This document shows, one piece after another, positions 16,466-24,330 of a stretch of 55,022 bases of DNA. The stretch lies in assembly GCA_003164295.1 (NCBI GenBank), contig PLTA01000045.1, positions 41,162 through 96,183 on the forward strand. Reading direction: 5' to 3'. Origin of the DNA: Candidatus Bathyarchaeota archaeon (GTDB lineage Archaea; Thermoproteota; Bathyarchaeia; Bathyarchaeales; Bathycorpusculaceae). Both the position numbers and the translations under genes were made by a program. The number at the start of each line of letters is the position of its first letter. Within the stretch, counting starts at the first letter, position 1. The notes under the pieces are model-generated. The model did no database searches, was not told where the DNA came from, and saw nothing but the letters and a program-made list of their open reading frames with translations.

Positions 16466-16830
16466 GGATAAAGGTGCGCATCAACATCTGCAGGCTGCTA
16501 CAGCCTCTTTATTTTTACCTCAATTATTTGAGCTTCAGAATCCATCCATTTTAATGATTTAGAAAAACTAGCCATAATGTTGCCAATCGTTTCTTGAACA
16601 AAATTGTTCAGAGGCAACTCTTTCCATCTACAAACATTTTTGTATCAAAGTTTTTTTTCATTATCCTATGTTTTTCTTCCAAAAAATTCACCGATTAAAA
16701 TTGGTTTCTAAATTTGATAAAATATTCTACTTACAAAACCCCTAAGGCACTTAAAAAAATAAATAGCAATTGTTTAATCATTTATTAGGGAAATATACCT
16801 TTACAAATGAGGCTAGGTTGCTAAGATTTT
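16466..16830. other. Spacer of about 365 bases, no gene seen
   Basis: T-rich sequence after the exporter operon (terminator-like TTTATTTTTACC near 16507) and an AT-rich promoter region before the DUF1622 gene. No coding frame or RNA gene is supported. Confidence 0.4.
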
Positions 16831-17331
16831 ATGGCGGAAAGACAAATCGAAAAAACACAAGACCCCAACTCTTTAACGTTAACGATAATTGCTGTATTAA
16901 TTGCCGCAGCAGTTTTGGGTGCGGTTTTGAGTTTTTTCTATCCCGGCTTTAGCAATCTTCTATCTGGTGGAACTTATGTTTCGGGCGGCGGAGCCATTTA
17001 TAATTCGATTTATGTTGTTCTCACCTTAGTTACTGACTCGCTCTATCTTTTCGGCGGTGGTGTGATGGCCTTTGGTTCCATATTAGTAATTATTAGGTTT
17101 ATTCAGCTTAAACTAAAAGATCCATATAAACCATCATTTTCTACTCGTTATTTATCAGGATATTTGACCCTGAGTCTAAACTTTTTTATTGGGGCCGAAC
17201 TTGTACGCACTGTTGTTGTTAGAACTTATGAAGAATTCGCATTGTTGATACTTGTTATTGGTAGCCGGGGGCTTTTCAGCTTAATTCTTTATTTAGAAAG
17301 AAGATGGCATGGAACCGCCGAAACAGAGTAA
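16831..17331 (+). CDS. DUF1622-family membrane protein
   Basis: The 166-aa protein has three to four membrane helices: LTLTIIAVLIAAAVLGAVLSFF (about 16-37), a long segment near 60-92 (LYLFGGGVMAFGSILVIIRFI), LSLNFFIGAELVRTVVV, and LLILVIGSRGLFSLILYL. The block 'LxxFIGAExVRTVV...REL' is the DUF1622 hallmark. The function of the family is unknown; in other species it is found near transporters and redox genes. ATG 16831 is close to the first helix. The N-terminus is soluble and charged. Confidence 0.8.
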   Translation: MAERQIEKTQDPNSLTLTIIAVLIAAAVLGAVLSFFYPGFSNLLSGGTYVSGGGAIYNSIYVVLTLVTDSLYLFGGGVMAFGSILVIIRFIQLKLKDPYKPSFSTRYLSGYLTLSLNFFIGAELVRTVVVRTYEEFALLILVIGSRGLFSLILYLERRWHGTAETE

Positions 17332-17662
17332 CTTTTTTTTGGTTCTTGATTTTATTCAATAAACCATGGATTTTGCATTATTTTTGTTCTTAATATTTAA
17401 ATCTAAGAATAATGCTTTATTGGAAACTAGCTCGGGGTAATATGGGAGAAGACAGAGCTTCAGGGGACAATATACTGTACAATTGGCGCGATTGTATCTA
17501 TTTTGGTTTAGAACTGAATCCGCAAGTTGCAACTGATATTGTGCGTTTGAACAGTTTCAATGCAGATAAATTTATATGCGTTCACAGAGAGGCTTCTGGA
17601 TATAACAATTGCAAAAGTGAATACCTCTGAGGAAGCTTTAATGTTAAAAGTTAAAAGCATTT
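17332..17662. other. Promoter region of the hydrogenase/complex I-like operon
   Basis: About 330 bases. A 72-codon frame from 17412 exists, but it overlaps a strong TATA box and has no recognisable features, so I leave it out. No other gene is seen. Confidence 0.45.
17571..17577 (+). promoter_or_regulatory. TATA box for the group 4 hydrogenase operon
   Basis: TTTATAT in the context GATAAATTTATATGCG lies about 90 bases before the first gene. A start site near 17600 would give a leader of about 60 bases. Confidence 0.5.
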
Positions 17663-18013
17663 ATGGAGAAATGTCAATTGGCTTTTGAGATCCTTTATGA
17701 AGCCCTCATTGCATTTGTATTAATTTTCATTTCAACCTATGCAATTTATAGTATAGGCAAACGTTCAGCGCCCAAAACCACGGTAAGTGAAAACGAGCAA
17801 GCATCGTACGCTTGCGGAGAAAAAGCCAGTTTCCACGGTTTAAAAATCACCGTATCCCTATACAAATATCTAATTTACTTTGTAATCTTTGACTCAGCCG
17901 TATTAGTAGTCGCTTTTGCCGCTTTAACAGGGATAAACGCGCTTTACTTAATCCTTTATCTTGGCATAATTCTTGCAGCAGGATTAGTTCTTTTAGAAGG
18001 AGGCAAAGAATAG
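17663..18013 (+). CDS. NuoA/FpoA-like membrane subunit
   Basis: The 116-aa protein matches complex I subunit A (ND3). It has an N-terminal membrane helix (ALIAFVLIFISTYAIYSIG) and an exposed loop with a conserved cysteine (YACGEK, equivalent to the Cys loop of ND3). Two more helices follow: YLIYFVIFDSAVLVVAFAAL and LYLILYLGIILAAGLVLLEG. In complex I it joins the peripheral arm to the membrane arm. Group 4 hydrogenases such as Ech and Mbh normally lack a clear NuoA, so its presence beside a [NiFe] subunit is notable. Its TAG stop is directly followed by the ATG of the B subunit. Confidence 0.85.
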   Translation: MEKCQLAFEILYEALIAFVLIFISTYAIYSIGKRSAPKTTVSENEQASYACGEKASFHGLKITVSLYKYLIYFVIFDSAVLVVAFAALTGINALYLILYLGIILAAGLVLLEGGKE

Positions 18014-18586
18014 ATGACAAATACAGTTACTTGGGCACGAGTCAAATCACCTTGGGTCTTACATTTTAACTCAGGCGCTTGCAACGGATGCGACATAGAA
18101 ATAGTTGCATTACTAACACCAAAATACGACGTTGAACGTTTCGGTGTAAAACTAGAACCTTCACCGAGACACGCAGACGTTCTTCTAGTAACAGGCGTTG
18201 TCACACAACAGTGTGCAGAAAGGCTAAAACGCGTCTACGACCAAATGCCACAACCTAAATTCGTCGTAGCAATCGGCGCATGTGCATGCAGCGGCGGAGT
18301 TTTCGCAGGAAACTACAACGTAGTCGGCGGAGTAGACAAAATAATTCCAGTTACCGCTTACATACCAGGATGCCCACCACGTCCAGAAGCAATGCTTGAC
18401 GGCGTCGTTAAACTTTTAAACGCCTTAAACCCACCTAAACCAAAGAAACTTTCGAAACAGGAAAAACAAGCTGAAGCCCTTAAGACCGAAGAGGCAAAAC
18501 AAGCTATTGCCTCACCCAAAATCGTAGTAGCTGCGCAAGCAGCAAAACCTGTAATTGAGGAGATAAAACCAAATGTCAAACAATAA
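18014..18586 (+). CDS. Hydrogenase small subunit / NuoB-like Fe-S subunit
   Basis: The 190-aa subunit carries the proximal [4Fe-4S] cluster that hands electrons to or from the [NiFe] site. The ligands are CNGCDIE (about residues 23-26), IGACACSGG and PGCPPRP. The CxxC spacing is that of Ech/Mbh-type small subunits; complex I NuoB has adjacent cysteines instead. The last 45 residues (after about 143) are an unusual Lys/Ala/Pro-rich tail (KPKKLSKQEKQAEALKTEE...) likely to be flexible. The gene overlaps the next one by 14 bases, indicating translational coupling. Confidence 0.92.
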   Translation: MTNTVTWARVKSPWVLHFNSGACNGCDIEIVALLTPKYDVERFGVKLEPSPRHADVLLVTGVVTQQCAERLKRVYDQMPQPKFVVAIGACACSGGVFAGNYNVVGGVDKIIPVTAYIPGCPPRPEAMLDGVVKLLNALNPPKPKKLSKQEKQAEALKTEEAKQAIASPKIVVAAQAAKPVIEEIKPNVKQ

Positions 18587-20141
18587 TATCGATATAATAA
18601 AAGTAGTAGAATCTAAATTAGGCGACAAAGTCCAAATTCAATTAGGCCAACTTGGCACAGCTGCCATAAACACCAGCAATGGCTTACACAGGGACGTTCT
18701 CAAAGCCATGATTGATGCTGATGAAAAAACCGGAATCACCGCAATAACCGGTTTAGACCTTGGAGATAACTTAGGCATCTTATATCATACACACACTTCA
18801 AATGCATTTGTAACAATACGCGCAGAAGTACCAAAAGATAACCCAAAAATTCAAACAATAGTTGACCTAATTCCAGGCGCGGCGTTTCATGAATTTGAAG
18901 TTACAGACCTTTTAGGCGTTGTTTTTGAAGGAAACGAATTCAAAGGACACCTTGTGCTTTCTGAAAATTGGCCTGAAGGCGTTTATCCATTAAGGAAAGA
19001 CGTTAAAGCAGCCGAAGTAAAACTGAGTCCAGCCCCCGAAGAAAAACTTCAAGACATTAGCAAAGTCGTTAAAATTATCATTGGGCCTCAACACCCAGCA
19101 TTGCTGGAGCCAGAAAAATTTGCCGTAACAGTTGACGGAGAAACCGTAACCAACGTTGAACCCAGACTCGGCTACGTACACCGAGGCATAGAAAAAGCAT
19201 CTGAATCACGCACATACATTCAAGACGTTTACTTAGTTGAGCGAATCTGTGGTATTTGCAACGCTTGTCACGCTTATGGTTTTGTTGCCGCAACTGAGAA
19301 AATTTTGAAAACTGAAGTTCCAGAGAGAGCTAAATACTTGCGAGTAGTGGCACTTGAGCTTAATAGGTTACACAGTCACTTGCTAACTTTAGGTCATGCT
19401 GGATTAGAAATCGGCTACGAAACATTATTCCAATATTTCTGGAGAGATCGAGAACCAATCATGGATCTCATCGAGTTAACCAGTGGTAACCGTGTTTACG
19501 CATCACTGATGACAATAGGCGGCGTAAGAAGAGACCTAAAAGACACGGATATCCCTAAAATTAAAACAACTGTAGAAGAACTGAGAAAGAAACTTCCGTT
19601 TTACAGACAAGTTTACGCAAACGAACCTTCAATAAAAGCTCGTATGAAAAATGTAGGCACTCTCTCAAGAGAAGATGCAATAAAACTATGCGTTGTAGGT
19701 CCAGTAGCGCGTGGATCAGGATATGATATCGATGTACGCAAAGATGATCCTTACGAAGTTTACGGCGAAATTCCGTTCAAAAAAATAGTTTACACTGAAG
19801 GCGATACATGGGCACGAATGAATGTGCGTATGGATGAAGTTGAAGAAAGCATCAACATAATCCAGTATGCACTTGACCATATGCCCAAAGGACCATTCCG
19901 AATTGATGTACCCAGAAACGTGATCACAGGTGAAGCTATAAGCCGCAATGAAGCACCGAGAGGCGAACTATTCTACTACGTTAAAAGCAACGGCTCACCC
20001 ATGCCCGACCGCGTTAAAGTTCGGACACCAACATTCGCTAACCTTCCATCATTCCTCAAAACAGCAATCGGTGAAAACATAGCTGATATTCCACCGAACT
20101 TTGTAAGCCTAGACCCATGCTTCTCATGCACTGACAGGTGA
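18573..20141 (+). CDS. Group 4 [NiFe] hydrogenase large subunit, fused C-D type
   Basis: The 522-aa protein fuses a NuoC/30-kDa-like domain (about 1-155, with FHEFEVTDLLGVVFEGN) to a NuoD/hydrogenase large-subunit domain. Both metal motifs are intact: RICGICNACH (about 224-233; RxCGxCxxxH) and DPCFSCTDR at the extreme C-terminus (DPCxxCxxR). Four cysteines can therefore bind the Ni-Fe(CN)2CO centre, unlike complex I, where they are lost. The protein ends right after the second motif, so no C-terminal peptide needs to be cut off by a maturation protease. Expected reaction: proton reduction to H2 (or the reverse) coupled to ion pumping, with ferredoxin as partner. Confidence 0.93.
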   Translation: MSNNNIDIIKVVESKLGDKVQIQLGQLGTAAINTSNGLHRDVLKAMIDADEKTGITAITGLDLGDNLGILYHTHTSNAFVTIRAEVPKDNPKIQTIVDLIPGAAFHEFEVTDLLGVVFEGNEFKGHLVLSENWPEGVYPLRKDVKAAEVKLSPAPEEKLQDISKVVKIIIGPQHPALLEPEKFAVTVDGETVTNVEPRLGYVHRGIEKASESRTYIQDVYLVERICGICNACHAYGFVAATEKILKTEVPERAKYLRVVALELNRLHSHLLTLGHAGLEIGYETLFQYFWRDREPIMDLIELTSGNRVYASLMTIGGVRRDLKDTDIPKIKTTVEELRKKLPFYRQVYANEPSIKARMKNVGTLSREDAIKLCVVGPVARGSGYDIDVRKDDPYEVYGEIPFKKIVYTEGDTWARMNVRMDEVEESINIIQYALDHMPKGPFRIDVPRNVITGEAISRNEAPRGELFYYVKSNGSPMPDRVKVRTPTFANLPSFLKTAIGENIADIPPNFVSLDPCFSCTDR

Positions 20142-20145
20142 TCCA

Positions 20146-21150
20146 ATGATTGACATTTGGCTAATCCTTCGCATCCTTATTTTTCCCGGGTTCACATTTA
20201 TTTTACTATTAACTCTATTTTGCGATTGGCTTGAACGAAAAATTGAAGCCCGCATCCAAAACAGAGTTGGCCCCATGGTCGCTGGTCCTGCTGGAATTCT
20301 CCAGCCTTTAGCCGACTTCATAAAACTATTAACAAAAGAAGATATAGAACCAAGAGACGCCAAAAGAACTGTTTTCAAGTTTGCACCGCTAGTAGCGTTT
20401 ACAATTATGGTTTTTGCGTTTTGCTTTTTACCCGTTGATGGTTCAAGTGTACTTTCATCAGGAGGGTTTAGCGGCGATTTAATCATTATTTTAGCGTTTT
20501 CCACAATTGTTAGCTTTCTGATGTTCCTTTCAGGATGGGCCTCATGCAATCCTTACGGCACTATCAGTGCAGCACGAGTATTAACTCAATTCATGGGTTA
20601 TGATATACCACTTTTCTTGCTTGCATTAACACCCGCATTTATTGTGGGAAGCTTAAGCATATTCACCATAGCCTCAGGATTCACTTTAGCCTCAGGCCAG
20701 CTCGTACCAATTATTCTTCTTGCTCCCTGGGCTTTTGTTTTGTTCATAATAACAATGCAGGCAGAACTGGAAAAAGATCCTTTCGACGTTCCAGATGCAG
20801 AAAGTGAATTGGTCGGCGGATTAGAAACTGAATACACAGGTGCAAAATTAGCTTTCCTACATTTGACACGTGACGTGCAAATCGTTTTCGGCTCTGCTTT
20901 AGTGGTTGAATTGTTCCTTGGCGGTCCATATGGTCCAGTATTCTTCGGTGTTCCTGCGTTCTGGTATTCCTTGTGGTTTGTACTCAAACTCTTAGCAGTC
21001 GTAATAATCACCGAATACATCACTTGTCTTTTCGCAAGATTACGTATCGATCAAGTGTTGTCAGCTAATTGGAAAATAATGTTACCTGCAGCAATACTTT
21101 CGTTGATGCTTACAGTTGCATTAGTAACATGGGTTTACCCGTTGGTGTAA
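20146..21150 (+). CDS. NuoH-like membrane subunit
   Basis: The 334-aa protein has about eight helices and the conserved NuoH blocks. These are GPMVAGPAGILQPLADFIKLLTKED (quinone-tunnel/interface region), the polar PYGTISAARVLTQF loop and a second acidic loop, KDPFDVPDAESELVGGLETEYTG. A helix with the FARLRIDQ motif comes near the end. In complex I and group 4 hydrogenases it couples the Fe-S/NiFe arm to the ion-pumping subunits through a string of acidic residues, which is retained here. It starts five bases after the large-subunit stop. The length is normal. Confidence 0.93.
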   Translation: MIDIWLILRILIFPGFTFILLLTLFCDWLERKIEARIQNRVGPMVAGPAGILQPLADFIKLLTKEDIEPRDAKRTVFKFAPLVAFTIMVFAFCFLPVDGSSVLSSGGFSGDLIIILAFSTIVSFLMFLSGWASCNPYGTISAARVLTQFMGYDIPLFLLALTPAFIVGSLSIFTIASGFTLASGQLVPIILLAPWAFVLFIITMQAELEKDPFDVPDAESELVGGLETEYTGAKLAFLHLTRDVQIVFGSALVVELFLGGPYGPVFFGVPAFWYSLWFVLKLLAVVIITEYITCLFARLRIDQVLSANWKIMLPAAILSLMLTVALVTWVYPLV

Positions 21151-21155
21151 AAAAA

Positions 21156-21623
21156 ATGACCGCGAAGACTAAAACCAAGACAAAGAAAACACGGATATCT
21201 CCAATGTTTAGAAGAACATTCTCACATTTCTTTACCAAACCAGCCACCACAAAATATCCATTCGTAAAGCCCAAGCTTCCAGATGATTACCGCGGCAAAC
21301 CAGAATATACTATCAAAGCATGTAACATGATTGAGCTTTGTGCAACAAAAGGTGCTATGTGTTTTGATGTAAAGTCTCTTGTCGGTTCAAATTGTTCGGT
21401 ATGCTACCGAGACTGTCCTGCCGACGCAATTAAAATGGTTGAAGTTGACGGTAAACAACGTCCTCAATTTGACCTTAACAAATGCATTTTCTGTAATCAA
21501 TGCGTTGAAAGTTGTCCCAGAAATGCAATAACAGGCACAACCAATTATGAGTTAGCAACGACTGACAAGGGCTCTTTAATCAGTAAACCTCAACTAAACG
21601 CTAAAGAAGGTACAAAACAATGA
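21156..21623 (+). CDS. NuoI-like ferredoxin subunit with one irregular cluster motif
   Basis: The 155-aa subunit should carry two [4Fe-4S] clusters and receive electrons from ferredoxin. The second motif is complete (CIFCNQCVESCP, about 111-122). The first reads GSNCSVCYRDCP: the position of the first cysteine is a Gly, leaving C-x2-C-x3-CP. Extra cysteines upstream (ACNMIELCATKGAMC) could supply a fourth ligand. The N-terminus is Lys-rich without a membrane helix. I chose ATG 21156, five bases after the NuoH stop; the longer frame overlaps NuoH. Its stop overlaps the next ATG by four bases. Confidence 0.88.
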   Translation: MTAKTKTKTKKTRISPMFRRTFSHFFTKPATTKYPFVKPKLPDDYRGKPEYTIKACNMIELCATKGAMCFDVKSLVGSNCSVCYRDCPADAIKMVEVDGKQRPQFDLNKCIFCNQCVESCPRNAITGTTNYELATTDKGSLISKPQLNAKEGTKQ

Positions 21624-22081
21624 TTCTTGAAATAATTTCGGTAGGCTTAATAGTTTCCGCTTGCTTGGCTCTATTTACCGATGAGATGGTTTATTCCGTT
21701 GCAGCTTTAGCAGGAACCTTCTTTTTCACAGCTATACTTTACATCTTAAACGGTTCGCCTTTTGCAGCTATTTTTCAGTTTGTCGTCGGTGTAGGCACCT
21801 TAGCAATTCTTTTCTTATCAGGGGAAATGTTAGGTGATAAGCCCATAAAGAAATCTTCACCAAAAAAGACCTTTGCCTTGATTGGCATTGGAGTAGTTTT
21901 ATCATTACCCGCAATTTTCCTCTCAGTTACAGGTTCAACAGGAATAACCTCTGATGCATCTTTTGGCGACGCTTTATGGAACCTAAGAGGCATGGATGTT
22001 ATTTTACAAGCGCTGGTTGTTTTGACGGTGGCTTTAGGAATAGCCATAATTTTGTATCAGAAAAGGAAAGGTGGACAATAA
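21620..22081 (+). CDS. NuoJ-like membrane subunit
   Basis: The 153-aa protein has five predicted helices, beginning IISVGLIVSACLALF and followed by VAALAGTFFFTAILYIL, FQFVVGVGTLAILFLSG, a helix near 90-108, and LQALVVLTVALGIAIILY. The GVGTLAILFLSGEML stretch corresponds to the conserved pi-bulge helix of ND6/NuoJ. It lies between the interface subunits and NuoK. It overlaps NuoI by four bases and NuoK by one base (TAATG), so coupling is tight. Confidence 0.88.
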   Translation: MILEIISVGLIVSACLALFTDEMVYSVAALAGTFFFTAILYILNGSPFAAIFQFVVGVGTLAILFLSGEMLGDKPIKKSSPKKTFALIGIGVVLSLPAIFLSVTGSTGITSDASFGDALWNLRGMDVILQALVVLTVALGIAIILYQKRKGGQ

Positions 22082-22395
22082 TGGACTTTGTTATTTTATC
22101 TCTGGTGATGCTGGCACTTGGAATCTATGGCTTGCTCACTAATCGGCAACTACTCAAAGTGTTTATATCTGTTGAGTTAATCGCAACTGCCGCCACCTTA
22201 AACTTCGTTATGCTTGCTTCTTCAACTGGTCAAGGTTTGGGACAAGCAATTCTGATCTTAGCGTTTTCAACCGATACTGCGGTTAGCGCAGTAATTTTGG
22301 CGTTACTTGTTATTGTATCAAAAAAGTATGGGACAAGTAACATCAGTGAAATATTAAAAATGCAGGATAAAGTCGAAAGCGAGGATGAAGCATAA
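22081..22395 (+). CDS. NuoK-like membrane subunit
   Basis: The 104-aa protein has three helices and the essential acidic residue in VFISVELIATAATLNF (Glu near residue 33). A second acidic residue is in LAFSTDTAVSAVILALLV (Asp where NuoK usually has Glu). NuoK/ND4L forms part of the proton path next to NuoN. The ATG at 22081 overlaps the NuoJ stop by one base; longer frames run through NuoJ and can be set aside. The C-terminal tail is acidic (DKVESEDEA). It overlaps the NuoL start by one base. Confidence 0.9.
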   Translation: MDFVILSLVMLALGIYGLLTNRQLLKVFISVELIATAATLNFVMLASSTGQGLGQAILILAFSTDTAVSAVILALLVIVSKKYGTSNISEILKMQDKVESEDEA

Positions 22396-24326
22396 TGACA
22401 TTTGATAGTATTGCTGCATGGCTTGTTTGGGTTATCCCACTCATTGCGTGCCTGTTCGTTCCAGTTGTTGCTAAAAAAAGCGATAAAGCTCGAAACTACT
22501 TCGTAATTGCAATCGCTATAATCGTAGCTGCTTTAGCATTTTCGATGGTACCCGGAGTTTACTTCGGTAATGGCCAAGTTGAGGCTTCATCGTCAGTTAG
22601 TTGGATTCCGGGTCTTAACGCGGGGGTATTCATTGACCCGCTCAGCGTATTATTTACCTGCTTAATTGCCTTCTTCGGATTAATTATCGCCGTTTACTCA
22701 TGGGGATACATGAAAGGTGAAGAAGGATTAACACGATACTACTTCTTGCTCATGCTCTTCATCGGCTCAATGATCGGCCTTGTAATTTCAGATAACTTAC
22801 TTCAAATGTTTATTTTCTGGGAAATGGTGGGCTTATGCTCCTACGCTTTAATTTCATTCTGGTATAAACGGCCTGAATCAATTAATGCTGGTGTCAAAGT
22901 TTTCATCATGACTCGCATAGGCGACATTTCCCTGCTTGCAGCCATCGGACTACTCTATGCTGGCCCCATGGTTAACGGGCAAGCCATTGGATCCTTTAGT
23001 TTCCGCGATATCATAGCTGCACTTTCTTCAGCGGCGAGCGCAGGAACTTTGAATATTAACCTCATGGTTGTGGTTGCATTCTTAGTATTGGGCGGTGCAA
23101 TTGCAAAATCTGCTCAGCTTCCCTTATTCACTTGGCTTTACAGCGCAATGGAGGCACCAACTTCAGTCAGTGCTCTATTACACGCCGCCACAATGGTTAA
23201 AGCAGGTGTCTATCTTCTTGCAAGATTCATTCTTATATTCTCAGTAGCAGCCCCCTTAATTGCGGCGTTAGGGACACAATTTTGGTTTGCAACGGTTACT
23301 TGGATAGGTGTCTTAACCGCGCTAATCGGCGCTACGCTGGCTATAACTACAACCGACATCAAGGGAGTACTTGCCTACTCCACTGTCAGCCAAATCGGTT
23401 TCATGATGGCTGGCTTGGGCACAGCTGTGCAGGGTGCCTCATCAATCGGCTGGTTCGCCAGTTTATTCCACATGGTAAGCCACGCTTTCTTCGAAGGTCT
23501 CGGTTTCCTCCTTGCTGGAGGCATTATACACGCCATAGGCACCAGAGACATGCGTTTGATGGGTGGCTTACGAAAAGCTATGCCCATCACTTTCATTTTG
23601 ATGGCGATCATGGTTATCACAACAAGCGGTTTGCCGCCTTTTGCCGCGTTCTTCAGCAAAGGCTTGATCATCTCAAGCGTAACCAGTGTGAATTTGATAC
23701 AAGCAATTCTGCTTTACGCCACAGCCGCAATCACGTTTGCATACGTGATACGTATGTTCAGCCTAGTGTTTATGGGCAAAGAATCAGAACACTTACAGAA
23801 ACAACACGTGCACGAAGCACCCAAAGTCATGCTGATCCCAGCAGCAATCCTTGCAGGTTTATGCATTATTTGGGGATTATCCATGCCTGTAGTTGCGAAC
23901 TTTATGCATTTAGGCAGCCTTAACCTCTCTATTCTTGGTTCATTCACTGACATAGAAACACCAATCTTTTTGGCAATTCTGGTGCCGACTGGTTTGCTTG
24001 TTTACTATGCTTACTACAAGAACGTAATGAGCATACGAAGTGTTGGTGGCGGTTCAAACCCTATTGCCACTATGCTAAAGCACGCTTACTTCTTTGACGA
24101 CTTCTATGGCGTCTTAGTTAAAGGACTCAACAGATTCTCAGACGGCGTCAAATATTTTGAAGATTCAGCAAATGCGTTAACAACAAGCTTTGCAGCTGGT
24201 GTCGTGACAGCTGCTTCAAAACTGAAAAAGGTGCCTTCCACAACAGTTCAAAACTACATTGCCGCTGCGGTAGTTGGTTTCATCCTAATCGTAGTGCTGA
24301 TAATATTAACCTTAGGAGGACTTTAA
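22395..24326 (+). CDS. NuoL-like ion-pumping subunit
   Basis: The 643-aa antiporter-like subunit has about 16 membrane helices. Hallmarks are the Glu of TM5 in FIFWEMVGLCSYALISFW, and the TM7/TM8 region QLPLFTWLYSAMEAPTSVSALLHAATMVKAGVYLL with its Lys and His residues. The helix-loop LHATDIKGVLAYSTVSQIGFM equivalent is also present. The length and the C-terminal extension (about 510-643, including a stretch that could form the lateral helix and a final membrane helix) fit NuoL. It is expected to translocate H+ or Na+. Confidence 0.93.
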   Translation: MTFDSIAAWLVWVIPLIACLFVPVVAKKSDKARNYFVIAIAIIVAALAFSMVPGVYFGNGQVEASSSVSWIPGLNAGVFIDPLSVLFTCLIAFFGLIIAVYSWGYMKGEEGLTRYYFLLMLFIGSMIGLVISDNLLQMFIFWEMVGLCSYALISFWYKRPESINAGVKVFIMTRIGDISLLAAIGLLYAGPMVNGQAIGSFSFRDIIAALSSAASAGTLNINLMVVVAFLVLGGAIAKSAQLPLFTWLYSAMEAPTSVSALLHAATMVKAGVYLLARFILIFSVAAPLIAALGTQFWFATVTWIGVLTALIGATLAITTTDIKGVLAYSTVSQIGFMMAGLGTAVQGASSIGWFASLFHMVSHAFFEGLGFLLAGGIIHAIGTRDMRLMGGLRKAMPITFILMAIMVITTSGLPPFAAFFSKGLIISSVTSVNLIQAILLYATAAITFAYVIRMFSLVFMGKESEHLQKQHVHEAPKVMLIPAAILAGLCIIWGLSMPVVANFMHLGSLNLSILGSFTDIETPIFLAILVPTGLLVYYAYYKNVMSIRSVGGGSNPIATMLKHAYFFDDFYGVLVKGLNRFSDGVKYFEDSANALTTSFAAGVVTAASKLKKVPSTTVQNYIAAAVVGFILIVVLIILTLGGL

Positions 24327-24330
24327 CAAA

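Noticed and set aside
17412..17630. 72-codon plus-strand frame before the hydrogenase operon
   Set aside because: It overlaps a strong TATA box (17571-17577), has no ribosome binding site and no family-like pattern.
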